From Nostoc sp. C052 (GTDB taxonomy: Bacteria > Cyanobacteriota > Cyanobacteriia > Cyanobacteriales > Nostocaceae), in contig NZ_CP040272.1 in the NCBI RefSeq assembly GCF_013393905.1, forward strand, positions 4,894,001 to 4,958,000: a stretch of DNA of 64,000 bases, given 5' to 3'. The notes beneath the pieces are model-generated. The model was not told the DNA's origin. It did no database searches and was given only the letters and a program-made list of their open reading frames with translations. The translations under genes and the position numbers were made by a program. Shown in pieces: positions 50,432 to 59,030 of this stretch. Each line of letters starts with the position of its first letter. The stretch's first letter is position 1.

Positions 50432-51382
50432 TCAGCTGATTGAATTATTGACATCGCTTTGAATGCGATCGCGAAAATCTTCTATTGTCAGTTTTAACCC
50501 GTCTTGCAGAGGAATGGTAGGTTCCCAATTTAACCAAGTTTTTGCCTTTGTGATATCAGGCTGGCGACGCCGGGGATCATCCGAAGGTAGTGCCTCGAAC
50601 TTAATCTCCGCGTCTGGATTGATCATATTTTGCACGGTTTGTGCTAATTGTAAAATCGTGTATTCACCAGGATTGCCCAAGTTAACTGGGCCAATGTAGT
50701 CGCTATTCATGAGGCGGATGAATCCTTCTACCAAATCGGAAACGTAGCAGAAACTACGAGTTTGCGAACCATCACCGTATACGGTTAAAGGATTACCACG
50801 CAAGGCTTGAACGATAAAGTTGCTTACTACCCGACCATCGTTTTCTAACATTCTTGGCCCGTAGGTGTTGAATATCCGCACAACTCGAATATCAACTTTA
50901 TTTTGCCTGTAGTAATCAAATGCTAAAGTCTCAGCAATTCTTTTACCTTCGTCGTAGCATGAACGTATCCCAATGGGATTGACGCTACCTCTATACTCTT
51001 CTGTCTGGGGATGGACTTCTGGATCTCCGTATACTTCACTAGTTGAGGCTAAGAAAAACCTGGCTTTTACACGTTTTGCCAGCCCCAACATATTCAGTGT
51101 TCCTATTACGTTAGTTTTAACGGTTTTAACTGGGTTGTACTGGTAATGTACCGGTGAAGCTGGACAAGCTAAATGATAAATTTGATCCACTTCTAACCGA
51201 ATTGGTTCGGTTATGTCGTGGCGAATTAGTTCAAAGTACGGGTGACCTAACCATTTAAGAATGTTGCGTTTGTGACCAGTGTAAAAATTATCCAAGCATA
51301 TTAATTCATGCCCAGCAGCCATTAGTCGGTCGATGAGATGGGAACCAATAAACCCAGCACCGCCCGTTACCAAAATTCTCAT
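50432..51382 (-). CDS. UDP-glucuronate decarboxylase (UDP-xylose synthase)
   Basis: A 316-residue short-chain dehydrogenase/epimerase-type enzyme converting UDP-glucuronate to UDP-xylose and CO2. The NAD-binding motif is TGGAGFIGSHL (6-16). STSEVYGDP (113-121) and YDEGK (Tyr143, Lys147) carry catalytic residues. RVVRIFNTYGPRM and DGSQTRSFCYVSDLVEGFIR are typical of UXS. Simple UDP-glucose epimerases have a different substrate loop than the CYDEGKR seen here. Its product pathway matches ugd next door, so it probably feeds exopolysaccharide or glycolipid synthesis. Confidence 0.92.
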   Translation of the reverse strand: MRILVTGGAGFIGSHLIDRLMAAGHELICLDNFYTGHKRNILKWLGHPYFELIRHDITEPIRLEVDQIYHLACPASPVHYQYNPVKTVKTNVIGTLNMLGLAKRVKARFFLASTSEVYGDPEVHPQTEEYRGSVNPIGIRSCYDEGKRIAETLAFDYYRQNKVDIRVVRIFNTYGPRMLENDGRVVSNFIVQALRGNPLTVYGDGSQTRSFCYVSDLVEGFIRLMNSDYIGPVNLGNPGEYTILQLAQTVQNMINPDAEIKFEALPSDDPRRRQPDITKAKTWLNWEPTIPLQDGLKLTIEDFRDRIQSDVNNSIS

Positions 51383-51739
51383 AGTTTCCCAGTTACTTAC
51401 AAATATTTTCAGTAGCTATTGCACTTACTTTTAGATTACCCAGCTTGGGTACAAAAATACAAAACAAAAAAAAAGAACAAGGTTCAATCAAAAAGTGTTG
51501 TTGAACCTACCTAGTTTTTGCGAATGTAATTTTGTGATATTTTTACCTATTTCCTGAAGAATTTAATTAGCAAAGTAACAAACATTGTTAGAAAATTGTT
51601 GTTTTTTTACCTGAGCTTTATCAAATCTTCAACAAAAATAAAGTCTTTTTAAGATTAGTGAGATTTTTAGTTGGATAAAAGTTAGTCGGGAGTGGGTTGA
51701 CACCCCAAGTCACTCAAGTAGACTGAACTATAGCTGATA
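51383..51739. other. Spacer between antiporter and UDP-glucuronate decarboxylase genes
   Basis: These 357 bases hold the terminator at 51480-51508 and an AT-rich stretch. No gene is seen. Confidence 0.45.
51480..51508 (-). terminator. Terminator after the antiporter gene (minus strand)
   Basis: AGGTTCAA (51480-51487) pairs with TTGAACCT (51501-51508). On the minus strand it is followed by TTGTTCTTTTTTTTTG, a good U-tract. Confidence 0.6.
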
Positions 51740-53875
51740 TTATACAGCAGATGTAATGCTGGTAGCTGTATTAGAAGTAATTACATTAGTTTGAGTACGT
51801 TGCGGTTCTCCAAGCATGACTATGGAGCAGGTGAGTTGTCTGGCTAACTGGGTTGTGACATCGCTAATGGCTAACCCTCCAGGACTGGTACGATTACGTA
51901 TAAAAGGTAAAACTACTAAATCATATAATCGTGCTGCCTGCAAAATTGCTTGGGCAACATTTTCGTGAGCGATGATTTGAATTTCTGGGGTATTGGCCAA
52001 AGCCAATTTAGATACTAATAGGGAAAGGTGCGATCGCCTCCAAGCGATTTTACTGGAACTAGTGCGGCGATCGCACACATTCAGCACAGTAATATGGCTC
52101 TGATTTGCCTCTGCTAGCATCTGGGCAAATTGTACGGGCTGTAATGTTGGCGCTGTTAAATTTTCTATAGGTACTAGAATACGCTGAATTTTTTTCGGTG
52201 ATTCTACTAGACGTGTCACCGCGACTGGACAATGGGATGCCCAAAGCACGCCATCAATCACATTTCCAAATAAACGCGCTCGTAACCCAGTCCGTTTACC
52301 CCAACCCATAACAATTAAATTAGCCTTTTGTTCGCGAGCCGCTCTGCTAATTCCTTGAGCAAAGGCATCATCAATTCGCAGTACTGGTTCTGCGGCTACA
52401 CCCAAAGCTCGACTTTGTGCGGTGGCTTTGGTCAATAACCACTCACTCCGTTGTAGATATGTTTCTAACTGCGGTGCATCCATCTGAGCAGCAGCATTAG
52501 CGATCGCTAGCGGTATAATTTTCCCCTGAGACTGACGCGCTAATAACGCTGCCATTTCAATTAAATACTGCTGAGTATGAGGATTATATACAGGTACAAC
52601 TATAGTAAAAGCACTGTCTGTCTCTGGTGCGTTCTGATCGGGTAGGGGTGGTGTTGGATCTTCGGCTGGTGAAGAATTTAAACCAACAGCTATTCGACTG
52701 GTCAGCAACGGCCCCAAGGTTGATGTCACAAGCATTAAAACAATGACACTGTGTAATACTGCTAGTGGCAGCAATCCAGCCCGATATCCCACTAACGTCG
52801 CTGCTAAGGTTGTACCAACTTGGGGAATTGATAGCGACCACATCGTTAGTATTTCTTGCCACTTGTAGCGGTAAAGCAGTTTTGTTAACAAAGCTGCAAT
52901 CAATTTGCTGACAATCAAACTAACTATCATTAACAGCGTTAACTTGAGTGTGTCTAGGTTGTTCCCAAAAGCGGGTAGATCGATCAGTAACCCAAGGTCA
53001 ACAAAGAAAATGGGAATGAACAGCACACTGCCAATAAATACTACCTTTTCTTTGACTGGGCCTGCACCCACAGCTTCATTCACCGCTAAACCTGCTAAAA
53101 AGGCACCAACAATTTTTTCTACCCCAATTAATTGAGCGCCCACAGCTGCTAGAAACACAGAAAGCAACACAAACAAAAACTTGTTTCCTTCATCGTCTCC
53201 AGACCGCTTGAAAAATTCTTTGCCGGCCCAATCAAAGCCGGTCACAACGGCCACAGAGTAAATAGTTAACCAACCCGACAAGGTGAGTAGTTTAGCAAAG
53301 CTAAATGTCCCAGCATGAGCGATCGCTACAGTCAGGGCTAATATCAGCACTGCGCCAATATCTGTAAAAATTGTCGCTCCAATGGTGACAGTAACAGCTT
53401 CGTTGTTTACCACTCCCAAACGGCTGATTATCGGATATGCCAAAAGGGTATAGGAAGCGAATAAAGAGCCAATTAAAATTGAAGTGTTCCAGCCATAGCC
53501 GAAAACTAGCCCTAGTGAAGTTCCCATTACCAGAGGTACACTGAAAGTCAAGCTAGCAAAACCCAAGGCGCGACCTTTTCTTTGGCGGAACTTTTCGAGA
53601 TCGATTTCTAGCCCTGCGACAAACAGCAAATAAATTAACCCAATGTCTGATAGTAGGTTAATCATTGGTGAGTCAGGCTGAAATAGATTCCAGCCTGAGG
53701 GCCCAAGTACTAGCCCTGAGAAAACCAAACCCACTAATCCTGGTAATCTTAGTCGTTCAAACATGATGGGTATAACTAAGATAACCACCAACAAAATAGC
53801 AAAGGGAACAATGGGTTCCTTGCCAAGAACTTGGGAGGTTGGTTCCAGAACAAGAACTTGTGATAAGAGTTCCAT
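51740..53875 (-). CDS. Cation:proton antiporter with C-terminal universal stress domain
   Basis: A 711-residue protein. Residues about 20-395 form 12-13 membrane helices of the CPA2 Na+(K+)/H+ exchanger type (GLVGLVFSGLVLGPSGWNLF, DIGLIYLLFVAGLEIDLEKF, then GAFLAGLAVNEAVG). The C-terminal 290 residues are soluble, with two UspA-like halves (FTIVVPVYNPHTQQYLIEMA and RILVPIENLTAPTLQPVQFA; GWGKRTG and ITVLNVCD). The fusion suggests nucleotide- or stress-linked control of ion exchange in the cytoplasmic or thylakoid membrane. Ion specificity is not readable. It has its own terminator. Confidence 0.88.
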   Translation of the reverse strand: MELLSQVLVLEPTSQVLGKEPIVPFAILLVVILVIPIMFERLRLPGLVGLVFSGLVLGPSGWNLFQPDSPMINLLSDIGLIYLLFVAGLEIDLEKFRQRKGRALGFASLTFSVPLVMGTSLGLVFGYGWNTSILIGSLFASYTLLAYPIISRLGVVNNEAVTVTIGATIFTDIGAVLILALTVAIAHAGTFSFAKLLTLSGWLTIYSVAVVTGFDWAGKEFFKRSGDDEGNKFLFVLLSVFLAAVGAQLIGVEKIVGAFLAGLAVNEAVGAGPVKEKVVFIGSVLFIPIFFVDLGLLIDLPAFGNNLDTLKLTLLMIVSLIVSKLIAALLTKLLYRYKWQEILTMWSLSIPQVGTTLAATLVGYRAGLLPLAVLHSVIVLMLVTSTLGPLLTSRIAVGLNSSPAEDPTPPLPDQNAPETDSAFTIVVPVYNPHTQQYLIEMAALLARQSQGKIIPLAIANAAAQMDAPQLETYLQRSEWLLTKATAQSRALGVAAEPVLRIDDAFAQGISRAAREQKANLIVMGWGKRTGLRARLFGNVIDGVLWASHCPVAVTRLVESPKKIQRILVPIENLTAPTLQPVQFAQMLAEANQSHITVLNVCDRRTSSSKIAWRRSHLSLLVSKLALANTPEIQIIAHENVAQAILQAARLYDLVVLPFIRNRTSPGGLAISDVTTQLARQLTCSIVMLGEPQRTQTNVITSNTATSITSAV

Positions 53876-54015
53876 AGATAGGAATTGAAGGGGCTATGGT
53901 AAAACTGCGATTACCTTGGGGCGATCGCCTGAGCGATATAAATGGAGAAGCCACCTGACGAGAAATCGAAAATCTTAACTTACACTAACTAGGTAATTGT
54001 CTCAGAATTAACTAC

Positions 54016-54672
54016 CTACGGGTGGATTTGACTCAAAATGAACCGCAAGCGATCGTAGTCGTCTTTAAGTAGCACACTTAAGCTACGTCCAGCTTTAATT
54101 AACCATTCTCGGTCAGCTTTGCGTAACTGGTATACATCTCGAATCGCAGCTGCGGTTAAAGACTCTATAGGCGCACCATTGATGCAAAGTAGTGTCCGTA
54201 AAAAATCTAGTTCTTCAGTAAATTTAATGATAGCTTCTGGTTCACATCGATAAACAGCTTGATGAATTTGCGGGGGACGAGGTGGAAGATACTGATATAC
54301 TCTTTGGTTATAACTTTGATTTTGCGAAGATAGTTCAAATCCCACGATCGCAGCCCGAAATTCTGTGCGGAGCATAGCAAATATTTGGGGTTGTTCCTCC
54401 CGTAAGTCTTGCAAGGACAACCCCAACGCCCTCGCCCGATGTACGGAATCTATGGGCATAGTTGTGGCATAATACACTACGGCATAAATTTGATTGCCAG
54501 ATTCTTCATCCACAGAACAGACCCAACTACCAAAGGGTGGCATAGAGGGAAAGCTTAAATCTTCCGGTTCCAAACACTGAGCTAAAAATTCCGTACTAGT
54601 AGTTTCAATCACCTCCGCAATGTGGTTGGGATGGCGATCGCCAGTGGCAAACTGTGGTAAAGGGAGGCGCAT
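54016..54672 (-). CDS. HAS-barrel domain-containing protein
   Basis: A 218-residue soluble protein. The N-terminal 100 residues fit a HAS-barrel: GDRHPNHIAEVIETTSTEFL, PPFGSWVCSVDEESGNQIYA and VVYYATTMPIDSVHRARALG. The domain occurs in HerA-type ATPases and ATP synthases. The second half is helical (FTEELDFLRTLLCINGAPIE, then DREWLIKAGRSLSVLLKDDY). No ATPase domain is attached. The family is conserved in cyanobacteria; function is unknown. ndhS lies upstream on the same strand, separated by a heptamer-type repeat. Confidence 0.75.
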   Translation of the reverse strand: MRLPLPQFATGDRHPNHIAEVIETTSTEFLAQCLEPEDLSFPSMPPFGSWVCSVDEESGNQIYAVVYYATTMPIDSVHRARALGLSLQDLREEQPQIFAMLRTEFRAAIVGFELSSQNQSYNQRVYQYLPPRPPQIHQAVYRCEPEAIIKFTEELDFLRTLLCINGAPIESLTAAAIRDVYQLRKADREWLIKAGRSLSVLLKDDYDRLRFILSQIHP

Positions 54673-54679
54673 AACAGTG

Positions 54680-54758
54680 CTGAGTTAGGAGTTAAGAGTT
54701 ATGAGTTAGGAGTTGAGGAATCATAACTCCTAACTCCTAACTTCTAACTCCTAACTAA
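54680..54758. repeat. Heptamer-type inverted repeat between HAS-barrel gene and ndhS
   Basis: GTTAGGAGTTAAGAGTTATG on the left and AACTCCTAACTCCTAACTTC on the right are complementary in form. It is the same family as 43487-43562, 60715-60778 and 62285-62360. Confidence 0.85.
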
Positions 54759-54760
54759 TT

Positions 54761-54958
54761 TTATTTGGCTTTTTTACGTCCGGCTGTGGTTTCTACGAGT
54801 TCCAATTCACTCAGACGGAAGGTAACTAATTTATCCCAGTTACCACCTTCAAATAATACAGCTACTTTGCCATCACTCAGCCGTTGCACGAGTCCTTCGT
54901 AGCGATAATAGGTATCTGCGGGATTGTTGACGCGAACAGTTGCTCCAGGCAGAATCAT
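54761..54958 (-). CDS. ndhS: NAD(P)H-quinone oxidoreductase subunit NdhS
   Basis: A 65-residue protein with the SH3-like fold pattern of NdhS: PGATVRVNNPADTYYRYEGL, then VQRLSDGKVAVLFEGGNWDK and LVTFRLSELELVE. NdhS binds ferredoxin at the peripheral arm of the photosynthetic NDH-1 complex during cyclic electron flow. The short basic tail (AGRKKAK) is usual. It lies between rodA and the HAS-barrel gene on the minus strand. Confidence 0.9.
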   Translation of the reverse strand: MILPGATVRVNNPADTYYRYEGLVQRLSDGKVAVLFEGGNWDKLVTFRLSELELVETTAGRKKAK

Positions 54959-55045
54959 GTTTTTAGCCTCGCTTGTTTCCTTTTAATAGCTTAATACTTG
55001 TTAATAGTCATTGGTCATTGGTTCTTACAAATGACCAATGACGAA

Positions 55046-56359
55046 TCAATAATACTTCTGCCTTTGTCGAAAATTTGCTACCGATTCTACTATTCCTAAG
55101 GAAATGAAGTTAGTCAGCATAGCAGAACGCCCATAACTCATCCAAGGTAGGGGAATTCCTGCTACAGGCGCTAAACCAACAGTCATGCCAACGTTGACAA
55201 TCACCTGAAAGACAATCATCGACAAAACGCCAATAGCCAACAAGGAACCAAAGTTGTCTTTGGCTGTTTGGGCAATATGCAGTAGACGCCAGCAAATTAA
55301 ACAGAAAACAAATAATACTACCAAACAACCAATAAAACCGAATTCTTCGCCCACTGCGGAGAAAATAAAGTCTGTATGCTGTTCAGGGACGAAATTTAGT
55401 TGCGTCATTGGACCTTTGAACAAACCCCATCCCCAAACTTCACCAGCACCAATAGCAATACGAGATTGAATTAGGTGATACCCAGCACCAAGAGGATCGT
55501 GATCGGGGTCCATAAATACAGTTAACCGATTTTTTTGATACGGTTTCAAAATATGGTTCCAAGCGAAAACACCTAATTCGCCACCCAGTATATTAAGAGT
55601 CCACGCACTGATCGCGCCAAAACCAAATCGACGCCAGGGAAGAGTTTGCCAGCCCACAATCGCCATGGCCACTGACCAAATTAGCCCTAATGGGCCAAAA
55701 GATAGTTCTTTGAGTAAAACTACTGGCTCTGCAAATGGCCAAGATATACTAAACAAAATGGCGGCAACCACTGGAGAAATCATCAGAATTAACCAACCGG
55801 GGTTAGCATTTGCCCAATAAAGCATTCCTAAAACGATCGCACCAAATACCATTGATGTTGCTAAATCTGGCTGTAAAAATACTAATCCCCAAGGTATGGC
55901 GGTGATTGCTAGAACACGGAAAACACCTTCCAGACTAGAAGCAGTGTTCCTGTGTAACAACGCTGCTAAGGTGATGATCATGCCGACTTTGGCAAATTCT
56001 GAGGGTTGCACGTTAAAGCCAGCGAAACTAATCCACCGCTGCGCCCCTTTGGCGCTAGTACCAGCAATCATCACGGCAATTAAACTGAAGTTCGTTAGTG
56101 AGTATGTTACCCAGTGCCACTGCATCAAGAGTTCGTAACGGATACGAGATAAAAACAGGGCTATAAGCACACCGATACCAGCTACCAACCAGTGCCACCA
56201 CCAGTCAGTTACCGGCTGCTTCAGTTCCGTACTGAGAATCATAGTGCCGCCAAAAATACTGATAGCTATAGGCAAGCAAAATAGTAGCCAATCTACAGAC
56301 TGCCAGGGTTTAACCCAAGACTTCCAGCGAATTTTGGGGAGCGATCTTTTTAACAACAT
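55046..56359 (-). CDS. rodA: Rod shape-determining protein RodA (SEDS glycosyltransferase)
   Basis: A 437-residue polytopic membrane protein of the SEDS family that polymerises lipid II during lateral wall growth with a class B penicillin-binding protein. Motifs are GAQRWISFAGFNVQPSEFAK, FLQPDLATSMVF, the large extracellular loop with GAGYHLIQSRIAIGAGEVWG and FVPEQHTDFIFSAVGEEFGF, and IPLPWMSYGRSAMLTNFISL. The order and the QHTDFIF motif separate RodA from FtsW. About ten helices are seen. A short TTGGTCATTGGTT-type repeat lies between it and ndhS. Confidence 0.93.
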   Translation of the reverse strand: MLLKRSLPKIRWKSWVKPWQSVDWLLFCLPIAISIFGGTMILSTELKQPVTDWWWHWLVAGIGVLIALFLSRIRYELLMQWHWVTYSLTNFSLIAVMIAGTSAKGAQRWISFAGFNVQPSEFAKVGMIITLAALLHRNTASSLEGVFRVLAITAIPWGLVFLQPDLATSMVFGAIVLGMLYWANANPGWLILMISPVVAAILFSISWPFAEPVVLLKELSFGPLGLIWSVAMAIVGWQTLPWRRFGFGAISAWTLNILGGELGVFAWNHILKPYQKNRLTVFMDPDHDPLGAGYHLIQSRIAIGAGEVWGWGLFKGPMTQLNFVPEQHTDFIFSAVGEEFGFIGCLVVLFVFCLICWRLLHIAQTAKDNFGSLLAIGVLSMIVFQVIVNVGMTVGLAPVAGIPLPWMSYGRSAMLTNFISLGIVESVANFRQRQKYY

Positions 56360-56381
56360 TGTGTCAGTTTAGACTTTGATT

Positions 56382-56515
56382 GTTGGGGATTGGGGATTGG
56401 GGACTGGGGCTTGGAGATTGAGGACTGGGGATTGGAGATTGATTATTTCTCCCTCATCCTCCCCTGCTCCCTGCCCCCTGCTCCTCTGCTTCCTCATACC
56501 CCATGCCCAATCCCT
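56382..56515. repeat. Dispersed purine-then-pyrimidine repeat between mrp and rodA
   Basis: GGGGATTGGGGATTGGGGAC is repeated on the left and CTCCCTGCCCCCTGCTCCTC on the right. It lies between two minus-strand genes and may end mrp-independent transcripts. Confidence 0.6.
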
Positions 56516-56563
56516 AGTATTCCCAAGCTATAGCCCAGGAAGTAGATAGAAATTAAAATTAAT

Positions 56564-57634
56564 TTATGTCAAAGCGGCAACTGATACTTTACCAGCAATG
56601 GTAAGAGCGATCGCTGTTAATGCTTTTGCCGAAGCTGAATCTGGCTCACCGACAACTATTGGTACACCACTGTCACCACCAACTCGTGTGGAAATCTCTA
56701 GTGGTACGCACCCTAACAATGGCACTCCCAATTCTGTGGCTGTTTTGGAGCCACCACCGGAACCAAAGATGTCATATTGCTTATCTGGTTGATCGGGGGG
56801 GATAAAATAGCTCATATTTTCCACAATCCCTAATACCGGGACATTCATCTGCTGGAACATTCGCAATCCCTTGCGAGAATCTAACAGGGCTACGTTTTGC
56901 GGCGTGGTGACAATTACTGCCCCTGCCATCGGCACTGCTTGAGTTAAAGTTAACTGAGCATCTCCGGTTCCCGGTGGCATATCTACAATTAAATAATCCA
57001 GTTCTCCCCATTCAACTTGATAGAGAAACTGGCGGATTACACCATTGAGCATAGGCCCTCGCCAAATTACTGGTTGATCTCGGTCAATCAAAAACCCCAT
57101 CGAAACTAATTTGACGCCGTGATTAAAAGCAGGTTCCAGAATGTCACCTGTTTCAGTAGAACGCACAACGATTTGGGCATCAGATAGACCCAGCATGGTG
57201 GGGTCATTAGGGCCATAGATATCAGCATCTAGCAAACCAACTTTCGCCCCAGTTTGAGCTAGAGCTACTGCAACATTAACCGCCACCGTACTTTTACCAA
57301 CGCCACCTTTGCCGCTGGAAACAGCAATGATATTTTTCACCCCAGAAATGCCAGTGCGGTCAGGTAAACTTTTTTGCTGCGGTGTTTCTGCCGTCACTTC
57401 TATGCTGACATCTGTAACGCCTGGGAGTTTTTTGACAGCTTTCTGACAGTCTTCGACAATAAATTCACGTAAAGGACAGGCAGGGGTGGTTAACACTAAA
57501 GTGAAACTAACCTTACCACCGTCAATTGTGACGTTGCGAATCATGTTTAGTTCTACCAAACTTTTACGGAGTTCTGGGTCTTCTACTGGTCGCAAAACTT
57601 CTAAGACAGACTGGGAATCGAGGACATCGTACAT
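56564..57634 (-). CDS. Mrp/NBP35 family Fe-S cluster carrier ATPase
   Basis: A 356-residue P-loop protein (ApbC/Mrp). The N-terminal DUF59 domain has VLEVLRPVEDPELRKSLVEL. The deviant Walker A is SSGKGGVGKST, near residue 107. Further motifs are GLLDADIYGPNDPTMLG and YLIVDMPPGTGDAQLTLTQA. The C-terminal Cys pair that binds Fe-S in some members is not obvious here. Mrp proteins load Fe-S clusters onto apoproteins. No Fe-S assembly genes are adjacent. Confidence 0.93.
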   Translation of the reverse strand: MYDVLDSQSVLEVLRPVEDPELRKSLVELNMIRNVTIDGGKVSFTLVLTTPACPLREFIVEDCQKAVKKLPGVTDVSIEVTAETPQQKSLPDRTGISGVKNIIAVSSGKGGVGKSTVAVNVAVALAQTGAKVGLLDADIYGPNDPTMLGLSDAQIVVRSTETGDILEPAFNHGVKLVSMGFLIDRDQPVIWRGPMLNGVIRQFLYQVEWGELDYLIVDMPPGTGDAQLTLTQAVPMAGAVIVTTPQNVALLDSRKGLRMFQQMNVPVLGIVENMSYFIPPDQPDKQYDIFGSGGGSKTATELGVPLLGCVPLEISTRVGGDSGVPIVVGEPDSASAKALTAIALTIAGKVSVAALT

Positions 57635-57794
57635 AAAAATTCAAAATTCAAAATGAATAAATACAATTGTGGGGAACGTCTTAGCTATTAACTGGATGCT
57701 TTCTTAAGTAAGGTCAGCTTAGTGTTATCACTGTCACTGCCGTAATAAAACTTAGCAAATAGCATTATTACCTAATTAGGATCTTAACTTTCTT

Positions 57795-57935
57795 TGGGCA
57801 TTGGGCATGAAGAAGAGACAAGGGAGACAAGGAAGAGACTATTCAATAATTCCCCCTTGTACCCCTTGTCCTCCTTGTCCCCCTTGTCCCCCTTGTCCCT
57901 TACCCCTTATCCCCAGAGGTGAACCACCTTCCCCA
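57795..57935. repeat. Repeat tract with CCCCTTGT units
   Basis: Within a 305-base gap, GACAAGGGAGACAAGGAAG is followed by tandem CCTTGTCCCCCTTGTCCCC words and then CCCTTATCCCCAGAGG. The last word recurs near 60145. The rest of the gap (57635-57794) shows no gene. Confidence 0.6.
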
Positions 57936-57939
57936 CTCC

Positions 57940-58464
57940 CTAAAAATCAAAACAACTGTCATTAAGGGATTTTTTCTTACCAGATACCGCTGGTAATGCT
58001 GTCTTTTCTACAGCCTCGACTAAAGACCGTGCAACGCGGTCTGCGTAAGGACGGGATAAAGACCAAATCAAGGGCGATAACCAACCCCGTAGCGTTACAG
58101 AATAAGATAAACAAGTACCACAAACCGTTGACTCTACTTGGTAAGTTACCCGTTCTTCTATTCCCGGAATCGCCATCACTCGGATACTCAGCATCTCTTT
58201 AGGATTGACGCGTTCTACAAAAATTCTGATGGGAATTGGCGAAAAGCGTGTTACAGCTTGAAAAATTAATCCTGGTTTGGGTACTAATCCGTGGGGTACA
58301 TTAGTACTCTTAAGTTGTGGATGCCAGGAAACATCTGTTAAGTCAACCACTTTTTGCCACAGTTCATCTACAGAAGCAGAACTAATCTCTCGATATGTCC
58401 ACACCAGAGAAGCGCAAAAACGACGACGTTTGCGGTGGATGAATTTGGATAACCAACCTTGCAT
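57940..58464 (-). CDS. SRPBCC family protein
   Basis: A 174-residue protein with a helix-grip pattern: basic N-terminus (FIHRKRRRFC), FTYR-like start (LVWTYREISSASVDELWQKV, then DLTDVSWHPQLKST), strands with PGLIFQAVTRFSPIPIRIFV and ERVTYQVES, and a long C-terminal helix (PYADRVARSLVEAVEKTAL). It fits polyketide cyclase/SRPBCC proteins that bind small hydrophobic molecules. Function is unknown; it stands alone. Confidence 0.7.
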   Translation of the reverse strand: MQGWLSKFIHRKRRRFCASLVWTYREISSASVDELWQKVVDLTDVSWHPQLKSTNVPHGLVPKPGLIFQAVTRFSPIPIRIFVERVNPKEMLSIRVMAIPGIEERVTYQVESTVCGTCLSYSVTLRGWLSPLIWSLSRPYADRVARSLVEAVEKTALPAVSGKKKSLNDSCFDF

Positions 58465-58535
58465 TTTCCTAATCCTCCTCCCTAGACACTTTCTGGTAAC
58501 TCTGGTATGGTGTGCAACTACGATTAACCCCTAAA

Positions 58536-58683
58536 TTAACGTGAGTTTGACAGACCTCTCCCTGCCTTGAACTAAAGTTCAAGTCTGTCCCTCTCCGAGT
58601 CGGAGAGGGACAGGTTTTGCGTAGTAAAACCTTCTTAGAGGTCTTTTGGGTGAACATGATATGAGCAGTCGAACTCACGTTAA
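58536..58683. mobile_element. MITE-like 148-bp palindromic element
   Basis: The ends TTAACGTGAGTTTGAC (58536-58551) and GTCGAACTCACGTTAA (58668-58683) are inverted with one mismatch. Inside, AGACCTCT (58552-58559) and AGAGGTCT (near 58637) form a second pair. The centre has CTCTCCGA-GTCGGAGAG. No coding capacity is present. The shape fits a miniature inverted-repeat element; the transposase family is unknown. Confidence 0.6.
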
Positions 58684-59030
58684 ATTAAAACTTTCTCAAA
58701 AATGTCCTAAACATAGCAAGCCTTGATTTGGTACAGACCCTAACAGGTAAGATAGTGAAACCCTTGATACCTCAAGCTTAAGACTAAAATTTAGTCTTTA
58801 TATCAAAATATTCCAATTAAGAATTTCAAAAAAAACTAATTCAATATACAAGCCTATACGCATTTGAGGGAAAATAACTCTAGTGATGCCCATCAATCGT
58901 ATAAATGCTTAACCAGTAAGAAAAAAGCGGGTTGGGCAAATAGAGGTAGATTGTTGGCGCGTGTTTCCCCCAAATTTTAAAATGAAAAATTTGTGGCTTT
59001 CTGGAAATTGTAATTTAGGTTCGGGAATCT
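58684..59030. other. Upstream region of hemF
   Basis: AT-rich, 347 bases, no gene seen. The hemF promoter must lie here, but no strong elements stand out. Confidence 0.4.
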
